Shown: positions 48,744 through 57,787 of the stretch, in pieces
How the letters are laid out: every line of letters starts with the position of its first letter
Numbering within the stretch: the stretch's first letter is position 1
Assembly (NCBI RefSeq): GCF_020736365.1
Contig: NZ_CP085988.1
Coordinates: 2,362,001 to 2,426,000, forward strand
Reading direction: 5' to 3'
Source of the DNA: Clostridium sp. M62/1
Lineage (GTDB): Bacteria > Bacillota > Clostridia > Lachnospirales > Lachnospiraceae
Length of the DNA: 64,000 nucleotides
The notes under the pieces: generated by a model
Told to the model about the DNA's origin: nothing
Database searches by the model: none
Seen by the model: the letters and a program-made list of their open reading frames with translations, nothing else
Translations under genes and position numbers: made by a program

Positions 48744-50846
48744 CTATTCCTGCTGCTGTCTGTTTTCCTTCGTCTTTACATAGCCGCACTCCTTATTGGT
48801 GCACAGGAGTTTGTTGCCCTTCTCCACCATCAGACCGCCGCACTCCGGGCAGCGCTCAGCAGAGGGCTTCTGCCATGACATGAAGTCGCACTCCGGGTTA
48901 TTCTCACATCCGTAATACTTTCTGCCCTTCTTTGTCTTGCGGATCACAATCTCCTTTCCGCACTTTGGACAGGCGACCCCAATCTTTTCCAGGTAAGGCT
49001 TGGTATTCCGGCACTCCGGGAAGCCCGGGCAAGCCAGAAATTTCCCATGAGGACCGTATTTGATGACCATCATCCGGCCGCACAGGTCACAGGGCACATC
49101 GCTGACCTCATCAGCGATCTTCACTGCCTCCAGCTTCTTTTCCGCCTCCTTCACCGCCTCCTCCAAATCGGGATAGAAGTTCTCAATAACCGTTTTCCAC
49201 TGTACCGTGCCGTCCCCGATCCGATCCAGCAGGTACTCCATATTGGCGGTAAAGGCAGTGTCCACAATGCTCGGAAACGCCTTCTTCATCATGCGGTTGA
49301 CTACTTCGCCTAACTCTGTCACATAGAGGTTTTTATTCTCCTTCACCACATACCGCCTTGCAAGGATGGTTGTGATCGTCGGCGCATAGGTACTGGGGCG
49401 GCCAATCCCCTGCTCCTCAAGAGCCTTTACCAGAGATGCCTCTGTGTAGTGGGCCGGCGGCTGAGTAAAATGCTGACTGCTCTCAAGAGCCTCGCATGCA
49501 AGCACATCGCCTTTCTCCAGCTTTTCTGAGAGGACTGTGCTCTCCTCCTTCTCATCCTCCTGCACGTAGACAGACATAAAGCCGTCAAATTTCAGCTTGG
49601 AGGCAGACAGAGTAAAAAGGTATTCTCCGCCTGCATACCCGGCTGCCACGCGGACGGATGTGGTCTCATACACGGCAGCCTGCATCCGGCTGGCCGCAAA
49701 CCGCTTCCAGATCAGCTGGTACAGGCGGAACAGATCCCTCGCCAGAGATTCCTTCACCACGGCAGGAGTCAGGGAGATGTCTGTGGGACGGATAGCCTCG
49801 TGGGCGTCCTGAATCTTGGCTCCTCCCTTTTTCACCGCTTCCTCTGTGGATACATACTGTTTTCCATATTTCTCTTCGATAAACTCCCTGGCTGTCTTGT
49901 CGGCCTCCTCGGCGACACGGGTGGAGTCTGTACGCAGATAGGTGATAAGTCCTATGGTTCCCTTTCCCTCAATATCCACGCCCTCGTAAAGCTGCTGGGC
50001 AAGCCTCATGGTTTTCTGGGTGGAGAAATTAAGGGTCTTGGACGCCTCCTGCTGAAGCGTGCTGGTGGTAAACGGGATCGGAGCCTTCTTCACTCTCTCC
50101 CCTGTCTTTACTTCATCCACCGTATACTGGGCTCCCTCAAGAGCTGCTGTGACAGCTTCCAGCTCCTCTTTTTTGTGGATGGCCATACGGCCCTCCCTGG
50201 TTCCGTAAAATTTGGCTGTCAGCTTTTTCTTTGAGCCTTTTGCCTTGAGTTTTGCTTCCAGATTCCAGTATTCCTCCGGGATAAAGGAGCTGATCTCTTC
50301 CTCCCTGTCGCAGATCATGCGCAGCGCCACTGACTGCACGCGGCCCGCACTCAGCCCTCTCTTTACCTTCGCCCAGAGAAGCGGGCTGATCCGATAGCCG
50401 ATCATGCGGTCCAGAACGCGTCTTGCCTGCTGGGCGTCCACCAGGTTCATATCAATCGCCCTCGGCGTCTTTAAAGCCGCCTTTACGGCATTTTTCGTGA
50501 TCTCATTGAATGTAATCCTGTATACCTTCTTATCTTTGCAGTCCTCCAGCTTCAGAGCCTTGGAAAGATGCCAGGAAATCGCCTCTCCCTCCCGATCAGG
50601 GTCAGTAGCCAGATAAATCTTGTCTGCCTTTTTTACTTCTTTTCTGAGCTTTGCCAGAATGTCCCCCTTGCCCCGGATGGTAATATATTTCGGTTCATAG
50701 CCATGTTCAATGTCAATCCCCATCTGGCTTTTGGGCATATCCCTCACATGCCCGTTGGAAGCGTCCACCTCATAATTTGAACCGAGAAATTTCTTGATCG
50801 TCTTCACCTTTGCCGGTGACTCCACAATTACCAAATTTTTAGCCAT
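48744..50846 (-). CDS. topA: DNA topoisomerase I
   Basis: A 700-residue type IA topoisomerase. It starts MAKNLVIVESPAKVKTIKKFLG (TOPRIM), with the catalytic tyrosine in GLITYLRTDSTR and the preceding QARRVLDRMIGYRISPLLW. Three C-terminal C4 zinc ribbons (CDLCG...CPGFPEC, CPKCG...CENNPEC, CPECG...CTNKEC) bind DNA or RNA polymerase. It relaxes negative supercoils. The true start is the ATG at 50846, after AGGTAGGAG. It follows dprA by nine bases. Confidence 0.97.
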   Translation of the reverse strand: MAKNLVIVESPAKVKTIKKFLGSNYEVDASNGHVRDMPKSQMGIDIEHGYEPKYITIRGKGDILAKLRKEVKKADKIYLATDPDREGEAISWHLSKALKLEDCKDKKVYRITFNEITKNAVKAALKTPRAIDMNLVDAQQARRVLDRMIGYRISPLLWAKVKRGLSAGRVQSVALRMICDREEEISSFIPEEYWNLEAKLKAKGSKKKLTAKFYGTREGRMAIHKKEELEAVTAALEGAQYTVDEVKTGERVKKAPIPFTTSTLQQEASKTLNFSTQKTMRLAQQLYEGVDIEGKGTIGLITYLRTDSTRVAEEADKTAREFIEEKYGKQYVSTEEAVKKGGAKIQDAHEAIRPTDISLTPAVVKESLARDLFRLYQLIWKRFAASRMQAAVYETTSVRVAAGYAGGEYLFTLSASKLKFDGFMSVYVQEDEKEESTVLSEKLEKGDVLACEALESSQHFTQPPAHYTEASLVKALEEQGIGRPSTYAPTITTILARRYVVKENKNLYVTELGEVVNRMMKKAFPSIVDTAFTANMEYLLDRIGDGTVQWKTVIENFYPDLEEAVKEAEKKLEAVKIADEVSDVPCDLCGRMMVIKYGPHGKFLACPGFPECRNTKPYLEKIGVACPKCGKEIVIRKTKKGRKYYGCENNPECDFMSWQKPSAERCPECGGLMVEKGNKLLCTNKECGYVKTKENRQQQE

Positions 50847-50855
50847 AGCCAACTC

Positions 50856-51950
50856 CTACCTGAATTTCCTAACGTAATACTGGTTTGATGTCTGGACGGC
50901 GAATCCGTCCAGTTCCAGTTTTAAAAGGACTGCCGTACATTCCCCGGCAGGCAGCCCGCTCTCCGTCACAATCTGTTCCAGATGCTTCGGTTGTAAATCT
51001 AGGCAACTATACACCATTTTCTCGTTCTTGACAAGACCATTTTCAGTTTTTTTCATAATCTTCCCGTTTTTTTCACTTTTCATGCCCAGAAGGTTCAGCA
51101 CATCCTCCGGCGTCATGAGAAGCCCGGCGCCGGACTGTATTAGCTCATTGCAGCCGGCGCTTAAGGGATCGGTAACGCGTCCTGGAACTGCAAACACATC
51201 CCTTCCCTGCTCCAGAGCCAGACCTGCCGTAATCAGGGAACCGCTCCTTTTCCTGGCCTCCACCACGATCACCAGATCGGAAAGGCCGCTGATAATCCTG
51301 TTTCTCATGGGAAAATTGGCGGGGTACGGCGGTGTTTTCGGCACAAACTCCGTGATCAGCCCACCCTGCAGCCCTATCCGCTCAGCCAGCTCCGTATGCT
51401 CTCTCGGATAGCAGATGTCGATCCCGCAGCCGAGAATCCCGTAAGTGTCCCCGCCTGCCTCCAGCGCTCCCCCATGCCCTGCCCCGTCGATTCCCAGAGC
51501 CAGTCCGCTCACCACCTGAACTCCCGCTCTGGCCAGCTCTCTGGACAGGTACCTGGCCTCCTCCCTTCCATAGTAGCTGCATCCCCTCGCTCCTATGACA
51601 GCTGCCGAAGGCCTCTGATCCTCCGGCAGCCTTCCCTTTACGAACAGCCCCAGAGGCATGCCCGGAAGCTCTCTGAGCCGCTCAGGATAGCCGCTGTCGT
51701 AGATTGTGATAAAGTCTATTCCCCTCTCCCTGAGCCTATGATATTCTTCTGTGCAGGACTCCAGATTCCTTTTTTCTGAAAGGATCGCTCCCCTCTCTCT
51801 GGCCGTCAGGAAGTGACAGGCCTTAAGCTCCTGTTCCTTCATATAATATATGCTTCTGAATCCTCCCGTCTCATTCAGGAGGCGCTCCATTTTTTCGGCC
51901 CTCAGCCCTGGCACATGGCACAGCCAGTAGAGATATTCCTTTTCTGTCAT
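50856..51950 (-). CDS. dprA: DNA-processing protein DprA
   Basis: A 364-residue protein with the Rossmann-like DprA core: SAAVIGARGCSYYGREEARYLSRELA and VSGLALGIDGAGHGGALEAGG, then LIVVEARKRSGSLITAGLALEQGRDVFAVPGR. A short C-terminal winged helix follows. DprA loads RecA onto incoming single-stranded DNA during transformation. The ATG overlaps the comM stop (ATGA), so translation is coupled. The pair comM-dprA-topA is common in Clostridia. Most other competence genes are not in this window. Confidence 0.93.
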   Translation of the reverse strand: MTEKEYLYWLCHVPGLRAEKMERLLNETGGFRSIYYMKEQELKACHFLTARERGAILSEKRNLESCTEEYHRLRERGIDFITIYDSGYPERLRELPGMPLGLFVKGRLPEDQRPSAAVIGARGCSYYGREEARYLSRELARAGVQVVSGLALGIDGAGHGGALEAGGDTYGILGCGIDICYPREHTELAERIGLQGGLITEFVPKTPPYPANFPMRNRIISGLSDLVIVVEARKRSGSLITAGLALEQGRDVFAVPGRVTDPLSAGCNELIQSGAGLLMTPEDVLNLLGMKSEKNGKIMKKTENGLVKNEKMVYSCLDLQPKHLEQIVTESGLPAGECTAVLLKLELDGFAVQTSNQYYVRKFR

Positions 51951-53512
51951 TTCCGAAACCCCCAATATCTTTTTTCAAAGCTCCTGTAGGACACAGCCTC
52001 GCTCAGATGCACGCGTCCAATCTGCCTCTCTCCGTCCAGATCAGCGGCTGTGCGGGCCGCCTTGAGTATCTTCTCAAGCCCTCTCGCGCTGAAGCCGTAG
52101 CTTCTGTATACAGCCTGAAGGAATTTTTCGTCCTCCGGCCTGAGCCGGCAGAATTCTTCTGTTTCCGCAGGCCCCATCTCACTGTTAAACCGGATGGCCA
52201 TGCCCTTGAAGCGCTCCTTCTGCATGTTTCTGGCTCTTTCCACGCGTTTTTTCATTGAGGCTGAACATTCCTCCGCCTCCTTCTGTTTCGCGCCGTCCTG
52301 CCCCCGCAGATCGCTGTAGGACACGGCAGGCACCTCCACTCCCAGATCAATCCGATCGAGAAACGGCCCGGACACCCTGCTCAGATACCTTCTGATCTGC
52401 GCTTCCGTGCAGGTACAGCGGCTCTTGTCCGGATAATGGCCGCAGCGGCATGGGTTCATGGCGCAGATCAGCATAAAATCCGCCGGAAACTCCACGCTTC
52501 CATTCAGCCTCGACACGGTAATCCGTCTCTCCTCCAGAGGCTGCCTCAGCAGATCCAGAATCCTTGCCGGAAATTCCGTCAGCTCATCGAGAAACAGGAC
52601 ACCTCCCGAAGCCAGAGAGATCTCCCCGGGCCTGGGATTTCTCCCGCCTCCGGCTAGGGACTGGGCCGTGATGCTGTGGTGAGGCGCCCGAAACGGCCTG
52701 CGGGTCATAAGAGGAAGCTCCTCCGGCAGCAGGCCGCAGATACTGTACACCTTCGATACCTCTATGGCCTCCTCAAAGGTTACAGCAGGAAGAATTGAGG
52801 GGAGCCGTTTGGCCGCCATGGTCTTTCCTGTTCCGGCAGGGCCGATGAGCAGGCAGCTGTGCTTTCCCGCCGCAGCCATCTCCATGGCGCGCTTTACCGT
52901 AATCTGCCCGCATATATCTGCATAATCAGGGAAGGCCTCCTCCCCCGTCTCTTCCTCCTTTTCAAACACTTCCCTGGAGAACCACTGCCCGCGGATGTTC
53001 TCCGGCCTGCGCAGAAGCTTTGCAAGGCCGCCGAGACTGGAAACTCCCACGATCTCTATTCCCTCCACCACAGTTCCCTCTCTCACATTCCTCTCCGGCA
53101 CAAAGCAGCGGGAGAACCCCGCCTGCCTGGCACAGTAGACCCGCGGGAGAATCCCATTGACCGGCTTCACCTCCCCGTTCAGGCCGAGCTCACCCAGAAA
53201 TACGGCTCCTGAGGCCGTCTTTTCAAGTTCCTCCTCCAGGCAGCACAGCACTGAGGCCGCTATGGCCAGATCAAAGGCTGTTCCCTCCTTTCTGACTCCT
53301 GCCGGTGACAGATTCACCGTAATTCTCCTGGGCGGCAGAAGCACACCGGAATTTCTCAGGGCAGTTCTCACCCTCTCCTGCGCCTCTCTCACCTCCTCTG
53401 ACAGGTAACCCACCATGTTGAACGACGGAATCCCGCTGCTCATATCCGTCTCAATGGCAACCAGATACCCCTCTACGCCGCGTATGCCGCAGCTCACTGT
53501 CTTGCTGAACAA
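51947..53512 (-). CDS. comM: YifB/ComM-family Mg-chelatase-like AAA+ ATPase
   Basis: A 521-residue protein: N-terminal ChlI-like domain (GIRGVEGYLVAIETDMSSGIPSFNMVG), AAA+ core with Walker A LIGPAGTGKTMAAK and Walker B GGVLFLDELTEF, and a C-terminal part with MNPCRCGHYPDKSRCTCTEAQIRRYLSRVSGP. ComM promotes branch migration during natural transformation in species where it was tested. The frame is open to 53659, but the family begins at LFSKTVSCGIRG, and a TTG at 53512 with GGGAG upstream is the likely start. Confidence 0.92.
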   Translation of the reverse strand: MFSKTVSCGIRGVEGYLVAIETDMSSGIPSFNMVGYLSEEVREAQERVRTALRNSGVLLPPRRITVNLSPAGVRKEGTAFDLAIAASVLCCLEEELEKTASGAVFLGELGLNGEVKPVNGILPRVYCARQAGFSRCFVPERNVREGTVVEGIEIVGVSSLGGLAKLLRRPENIRGQWFSREVFEKEEETGEEAFPDYADICGQITVKRAMEMAAAGKHSCLLIGPAGTGKTMAAKRLPSILPAVTFEEAIEVSKVYSICGLLPEELPLMTRRPFRAPHHSITAQSLAGGGRNPRPGEISLASGGVLFLDELTEFPARILDLLRQPLEERRITVSRLNGSVEFPADFMLICAMNPCRCGHYPDKSRCTCTEAQIRRYLSRVSGPFLDRIDLGVEVPAVSYSDLRGQDGAKQKEAEECSASMKKRVERARNMQKERFKGMAIRFNSEMGPAETEEFCRLRPEDEKFLQAVYRSYGFSARGLEKILKAARTAADLDGERQIGRVHLSEAVSYRSFEKRYWGFRK

Positions 53513-53971
53513 AATACATACTCCCTTCCCCCGCCGTGATGTGATGCGGGCCTCTGAAACTGAATGATCGATTTGCCAGACAATCCATTCGAAACCTTCT
53601 CGGTCTGGAGGCTTCCCGGTATGGAAACTTCTGTTATAGATAATAGAATGGAACGTCATAAAAAGAAATCAATGAAAAATTAAGAAATCAGTGAAAATGA
53701 TAAGATTCGTAAAATAAGAAATTGCCAGAGATAAAAAACTGTTGAAAAATTGCTGAATGCTGAAGAAAAGAGGTTCAGGAACAGAAAAAAATTCAGAAAA
53801 AATGCAGACCGGGCTGGCAGCAGCAATGCACAGACTCGAAACAGAAAATCCTGCTCTCGTCCTGGCATTTTCATTGTCTCACAGATAACAGGATTTTGCA
53901 AAGTTTTTTTGCAGAATCTTTTGCAGGATTCTGCAAGGCTAAGCTGTATGGATAAGGATTCTGTATGCAAA
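53513..53971. other. Intergenic region between comM and the pyruvate oxidoreductase gene
   Basis: A 459-bp gene-free stretch. It is AT-rich in 53640-53800. A perfect 8-bp stem GCAGAATC/GATTCTGC lies at 53911-53935 amid several TTTTGCA copies. No convincing comM promoter, small RNA or protein was recognised; short open frames on both strands look like chance. Confidence 0.4.
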
Positions 53972-53997
53972 CCGGCGGAGGAAAAATCCCCCGCCGG
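53972..53997. terminator. Hairpin after the pyruvate oxidoreductase gene
   Basis: CCGGCGG (53972-53978) pairs with CCGCCGG (53991-53997), extended by further pairs around an A-rich loop. On the minus strand TTTGC follows, a weak U tract, 38 bp after the gene's stop. Confidence 0.6.
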
Positions 53998-54035
53998 CAG
54001 CTTAAATCTGATATTGATTGAACGTACCCTTTTAA

Positions 54036-57000
54036 TTAGTCGTTTCCGTACAGTGTAACGAGCTTGGTCAGGTAAGAGTATCTTGCCTTTGCCTCTTCCT
54101 CGTTCTTTGCAGACAGCTCTTTTGCTCTCTCCGGATTCTTCAGAGCCAGAGATGCGTAACGAACCTCGCCCTTTAAGAACTCCTGGTAGTCTCCTGTCGG
54201 AGCCTTGCTGTCTAAGGAGAACTTCTTCTCAGCAGCCGGGTTGAAGCGGAAGTTGTGCCAGTAACCGCACTCTACAGCCAGCTTCTCCTCTGTCTGAGCC
54301 TTGCTCATACCCTTCTTGATACCATGGTTGATACATGGAGCGTAAGCGATAATTAAGGATGGTCCCGGATATGCCTCAGCCTCAGCCAGAGCCTTTACAG
54401 TCTGGTTGTAGTCAGCACCCATGGAGATCTGTGCTACGTATACATAGCCGTAGCTCATAGCGATAGAAGCCAGATCCTTCTTCTTAACATCCTTTCCGCC
54501 TGCTGCGAACTGTGCCACAGCACCTGTTGGTGTAGCCTTGGAGGACTGTCCGCCTGTGTTGGAGTAAACCTCTGTATCGAATACCATGATGTTGATGTCC
54601 TTGCCGGAAGCGAGAACGTGGTCAACACCGCCGAATCCGATATCGTAAGCCCATCCGTCACCGCCGAATACCCACTGGGACTTCTTGCCGAGGAAATCTT
54701 TGTTCTTTACGATCTCCTTGCAAACCGGGCAGTCAATTCCCTCTAAAGCGGCTACCATCTTATCTGTAGCAGCGCCGTTTAATGCGCCTACGTTGTATGT
54801 GTCAAGCCACTCCCTGCATGCAGCCTTCACTTCCTCGGAAGCCTCAGCGCCTGCAACGATGCCCTCAACCTTTGTCTTTAATCCGTCACGGATTGCGTTC
54901 TGAGCTAATAACATACCGTAACCAAACTCAGCGTTGTCCTCGAACAGAGAGTTGTCCCAGGCCGGACCGCGTCCCTGCTTGTTTACTGTGTATGGTGTGG
55001 ACGGTGAAGAGTTACCCCAGATAGAGGAACATCCTGTCGCGTTGGAGATATACATTCTGTCACCGAAGAGCTGTGTGATTAACTTCGCGTACGGTGTCTC
55101 TCCACATCCTGCACATGCGCCGGAGAACTCTAAGAGAGGCTGCTTGAACTGGCTTCCCTTTACTGTTGTCTCCTTGAACTTGGCGATAACATCTTCCTTG
55201 ATGTCCAGAGTCTGGCCGTAATCGAATACCTTCTGCTCGCCGAGGTTAGCGTCCAGAGCGCTCATGGTGAGGGCCTTCTCACCCTTCTTTCCTGGGCAGA
55301 CATTTGCACAGGAACCGCATCCTGTACAGTCAAGAGCGGAGATTGTCATGGCGAACTTGTACTCCGGCATACCTGTCATCGGAAGAGCCTTTGTTCCCTC
55401 CGGAGCTGCTGCAAGCTCAGCGTCTGTCATGGCGATTGGACGGATAACAGCGTGCGGGCAGACATAGGAACAGAAGTTACACTGGATACAGTTGTCCGGA
55501 TTCCATGTCGGAACATTTACAGCGATACCGCGCTTCTCATATGCAGAGGAACCGGATGGTGTGGAACCGTCTACATAGTCTACGAATGCGGATACAGGCA
55601 GGTTGTTTCCTTCCTGAGCGTTTACAGCTGCCTGAACGGTGTTGACGAACTTCACAACATCCTCGCGTCCGGATGTAGCGTGTGTCATATCCAGTCCCTC
55701 GTCCTCGCAGTTTTTCCAGCTCTCCGGAACCTGAACCTCTACCACGTGCTGAGCGCCTGCGTCGATAGCTGCCCAGTTCTTCATAACAACGTCCTCACCC
55801 TTGCGGCCGTAGGTTGCCTTTGCAGCAGCCTTCATCAGCTCGTTTGCCTTGTCAGCCGGGATGATGTCAGCCAGCTTGAAGAATGCAGACTGAAGGATTG
55901 TATTGATACGTGTCGGGCCCATGCCTGTCTCGATACCCAGCTTCACACCGTCGATGGTGTAGAACTTGATATGGTGCTCGGCAATGTATCTCTTAACCTG
56001 TCCCGGAAGGTGCTTCTCAAGGCCTTCCATATCCCATGGGCAGTTTAACAGGAATGTACCGCCGTCAACCAGCTCCTGAACCATGTTGTACTTGCGCACG
56101 TATGCCGGGTTGTGGCATGCTACGAAGTTCGCACGGCGGATCAGATAGGTAGACTTAATCGGAGAATGGCCGAAGCGCAGGTGGGACATGGTGATACCGC
56201 CGGACTTCTTGGAATCATAGTCAAAGTAAGCCTGAGCGTACATGTCTGTGTTGTCGCCGATGATCTTGATGGAGTTCTTGTTAGCGCCTACAGTACCGTC
56301 TGCTCCAAGTCCCCAGAACTTGCAGTTGATGGTTCCCTCTGGAGTTGTAACAAGGGGCTCACCCAGTTCCAGAGAAAGGTTTGTAACGTCATCCACAATA
56401 CCGATTGTGAATTTCGGCTTCTCTGTGTTATTGTATACAGCTACGATCTGAGCCGGAGTTGTATCTTTGGAACCTAAGCCGTAGCGTCCTGTGAAGATCT
56501 CCACATCGCCGAACTTGCTTCCTCTTAAGGCAGCAACTACATCCAGGTACAGCGGTTCGCCGAGAGAACCTGGCTCCTTTGTTCTGTCGAGAACGGAGAT
56601 CTTTTTAACTGTATCAGGAATTGCATTGATGAATGCCTCTGTGCAGAATGGTCTGTACAGACGAACCTTCACAACACCCACCTTCTGTCCCTGCTTTAAC
56701 AGGTAGTCGATGGTCTCCTCGATTGTATCGTTTACGGAACCCATGGCAACGATGATGTGCTCTGCATCCGGTGCTCCGTAGTAGTTGAACAGCTTGTAGT
56801 CTGTTCCGATCTTCTCGTTAACCTTGTCCATGTACTCCTGAACAATAGCCGGAAGAGCCTCATAGTACGGGTTGCAGGCCTCTCTTACCTGGAAGAAGAT
56901 ATCCGGGTTCTGAGCAGAGCCTTTCTGGCATGGATGGTTTGGATTTAACGCGTTCTTTCTGAACTCGTCGATAGCATCCATATCAGCCATATCCTTCAGA

Positions 57001-57569
57001 TCCTCATAATCCCATGTCTCGATCTTCTGGATCTCGTGGGATGTACGGAATCCGTCGAAGAAGTTGATAAACGGAACCTTGCCCTTGATAGCTGCCAGAT
57101 GTGCAACCGGTGTTAAGTCCATAACCTCCTGCACGCTGGACTCGCACAGCATAGCGCATCCAGTCTGACGACAGGCGTAGATATCAGAATGATCGCCGAA
57201 AATATTTAATGCATGAGTGGCAACGGCACGCGCAGAAACATTAAATACACCCGGAAGCTGCTCTCCTGCAATCTTGTACAGGTTCGGGATCATCAGTAAA
57301 AGTCCCTGGGAAGCTGTGTAGGTAGTGGTCAGAGCGCCTGCTACCAGAGAACCATGTACAGCACCTGCTGCACCGGCTTCAGACTGCATCTCAGTGATCT
57401 GTACCTTCTGTCCGAAGATATTTGTCCTTCCGTCTGTTGCCCACTCGTCTGTGGCTTCTGCCATAGGAGAAGAAGGGGTAATCGGATAGATGGCTGCAAC
57501 ATCTGTATATGCATAGGAAGCATGAGCTGCTGCATGGTTACCATCCATGGTCTTCATTTTTCTTGCCAT
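54036..57569 (-). CDS. nifJ: Pyruvate:ferredoxin (flavodoxin) oxidoreductase
   Basis: A 1177-residue single-chain enzyme converting pyruvate and CoA to acetyl-CoA, CO2 and reduced ferredoxin, the central step of clostridial fermentation. The N-terminal domain holds MDGNHAAAHASYAYTDVAA; two [4Fe-4S] ferredoxin motifs read CIQCNFCSYVCPHAV and CTGCGSCANVCPGKK; the TPP domain has CAGCGETPYAKL and GGDGWAYDIGFGG with NTGGQSSKATP. Codon use is regular, as in highly expressed genes. It has its own promoter and GGAGG. Confidence 0.98.
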   Translation of the reverse strand: MARKMKTMDGNHAAAHASYAYTDVAAIYPITPSSPMAEATDEWATDGRTNIFGQKVQITEMQSEAGAAGAVHGSLVAGALTTTYTASQGLLLMIPNLYKIAGEQLPGVFNVSARAVATHALNIFGDHSDIYACRQTGCAMLCESSVQEVMDLTPVAHLAAIKGKVPFINFFDGFRTSHEIQKIETWDYEDLKDMADMDAIDEFRKNALNPNHPCQKGSAQNPDIFFQVREACNPYYEALPAIVQEYMDKVNEKIGTDYKLFNYYGAPDAEHIIVAMGSVNDTIEETIDYLLKQGQKVGVVKVRLYRPFCTEAFINAIPDTVKKISVLDRTKEPGSLGEPLYLDVVAALRGSKFGDVEIFTGRYGLGSKDTTPAQIVAVYNNTEKPKFTIGIVDDVTNLSLELGEPLVTTPEGTINCKFWGLGADGTVGANKNSIKIIGDNTDMYAQAYFDYDSKKSGGITMSHLRFGHSPIKSTYLIRRANFVACHNPAYVRKYNMVQELVDGGTFLLNCPWDMEGLEKHLPGQVKRYIAEHHIKFYTIDGVKLGIETGMGPTRINTILQSAFFKLADIIPADKANELMKAAAKATYGRKGEDVVMKNWAAIDAGAQHVVEVQVPESWKNCEDEGLDMTHATSGREDVVKFVNTVQAAVNAQEGNNLPVSAFVDYVDGSTPSGSSAYEKRGIAVNVPTWNPDNCIQCNFCSYVCPHAVIRPIAMTDAELAAAPEGTKALPMTGMPEYKFAMTISALDCTGCGSCANVCPGKKGEKALTMSALDANLGEQKVFDYGQTLDIKEDVIAKFKETTVKGSQFKQPLLEFSGACAGCGETPYAKLITQLFGDRMYISNATGCSSIWGNSSPSTPYTVNKQGRGPAWDNSLFEDNAEFGYGMLLAQNAIRDGLKTKVEGIVAGAEASEEVKAACREWLDTYNVGALNGAATDKMVAALEGIDCPVCKEIVKNKDFLGKKSQWVFGGDGWAYDIGFGGVDHVLASGKDINIMVFDTEVYSNTGGQSSKATPTGAVAQFAAGGKDVKKKDLASIAMSYGYVYVAQISMGADYNQTVKALAEAEAYPGPSLIIAYAPCINHGIKKGMSKAQTEEKLAVECGYWHNFRFNPAAEKKFSLDSKAPTGDYQEFLKGEVRYASLALKNPERAKELSAKNEEEAKARYSYLTKLVTLYGND

Positions 57570-57640
57570 GTGAATATTCCTCCTATTAAATGTGAAATAT
57601 TTATGAGATACTTCCCTCTCGGGAATATTTCCTGCTAAAT

Positions 57641-57669
57641 ATTATACCAAGTTTTTGTTAAAATGCAAA
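57641..57669 (-). promoter_or_regulatory. Sigma-A promoter of the pyruvate oxidoreductase gene
   Basis: Minus-strand -35 TTTGCA (57664-57669), 17-base spacer, consensus -10 TATAAT (57641-57646), about 70 bp before the ATG. Confidence 0.72.
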
Positions 57670-57710
57670 CGAAAAAGGACGATTCCCGCGTACTTAATTA
57701 GAAACAATCC

Positions 57711-57759
57711 AAAAAAGGAGGAGAAGCCGTGTACGCAGCACTGCTTCTCCTCCTTTTTT
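57711..57759. terminator. Strong terminator after the VanW-family gene
   Basis: A perfect 17-bp stem, AAAAAAGGAGGAGAAGC with GCTTCTCCTCCTTTTTT, 28 bp beyond the stop. A/T ends on both sides make it bidirectional. Confidence 0.88.
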
Positions 57760-57787
57760 GGCTGATGTTTAAAACCTGCCTGCAATT

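Noticed and set aside
53680..53970. 96-residue minus-strand ORF between comM and the pyruvate oxidoreductase gene
   Set aside because: It has no ribosome binding site, a low-complexity Phe/Leu-rich composition typical of AT-rich DNA, and overlaps a hairpin region; no family resemblance.
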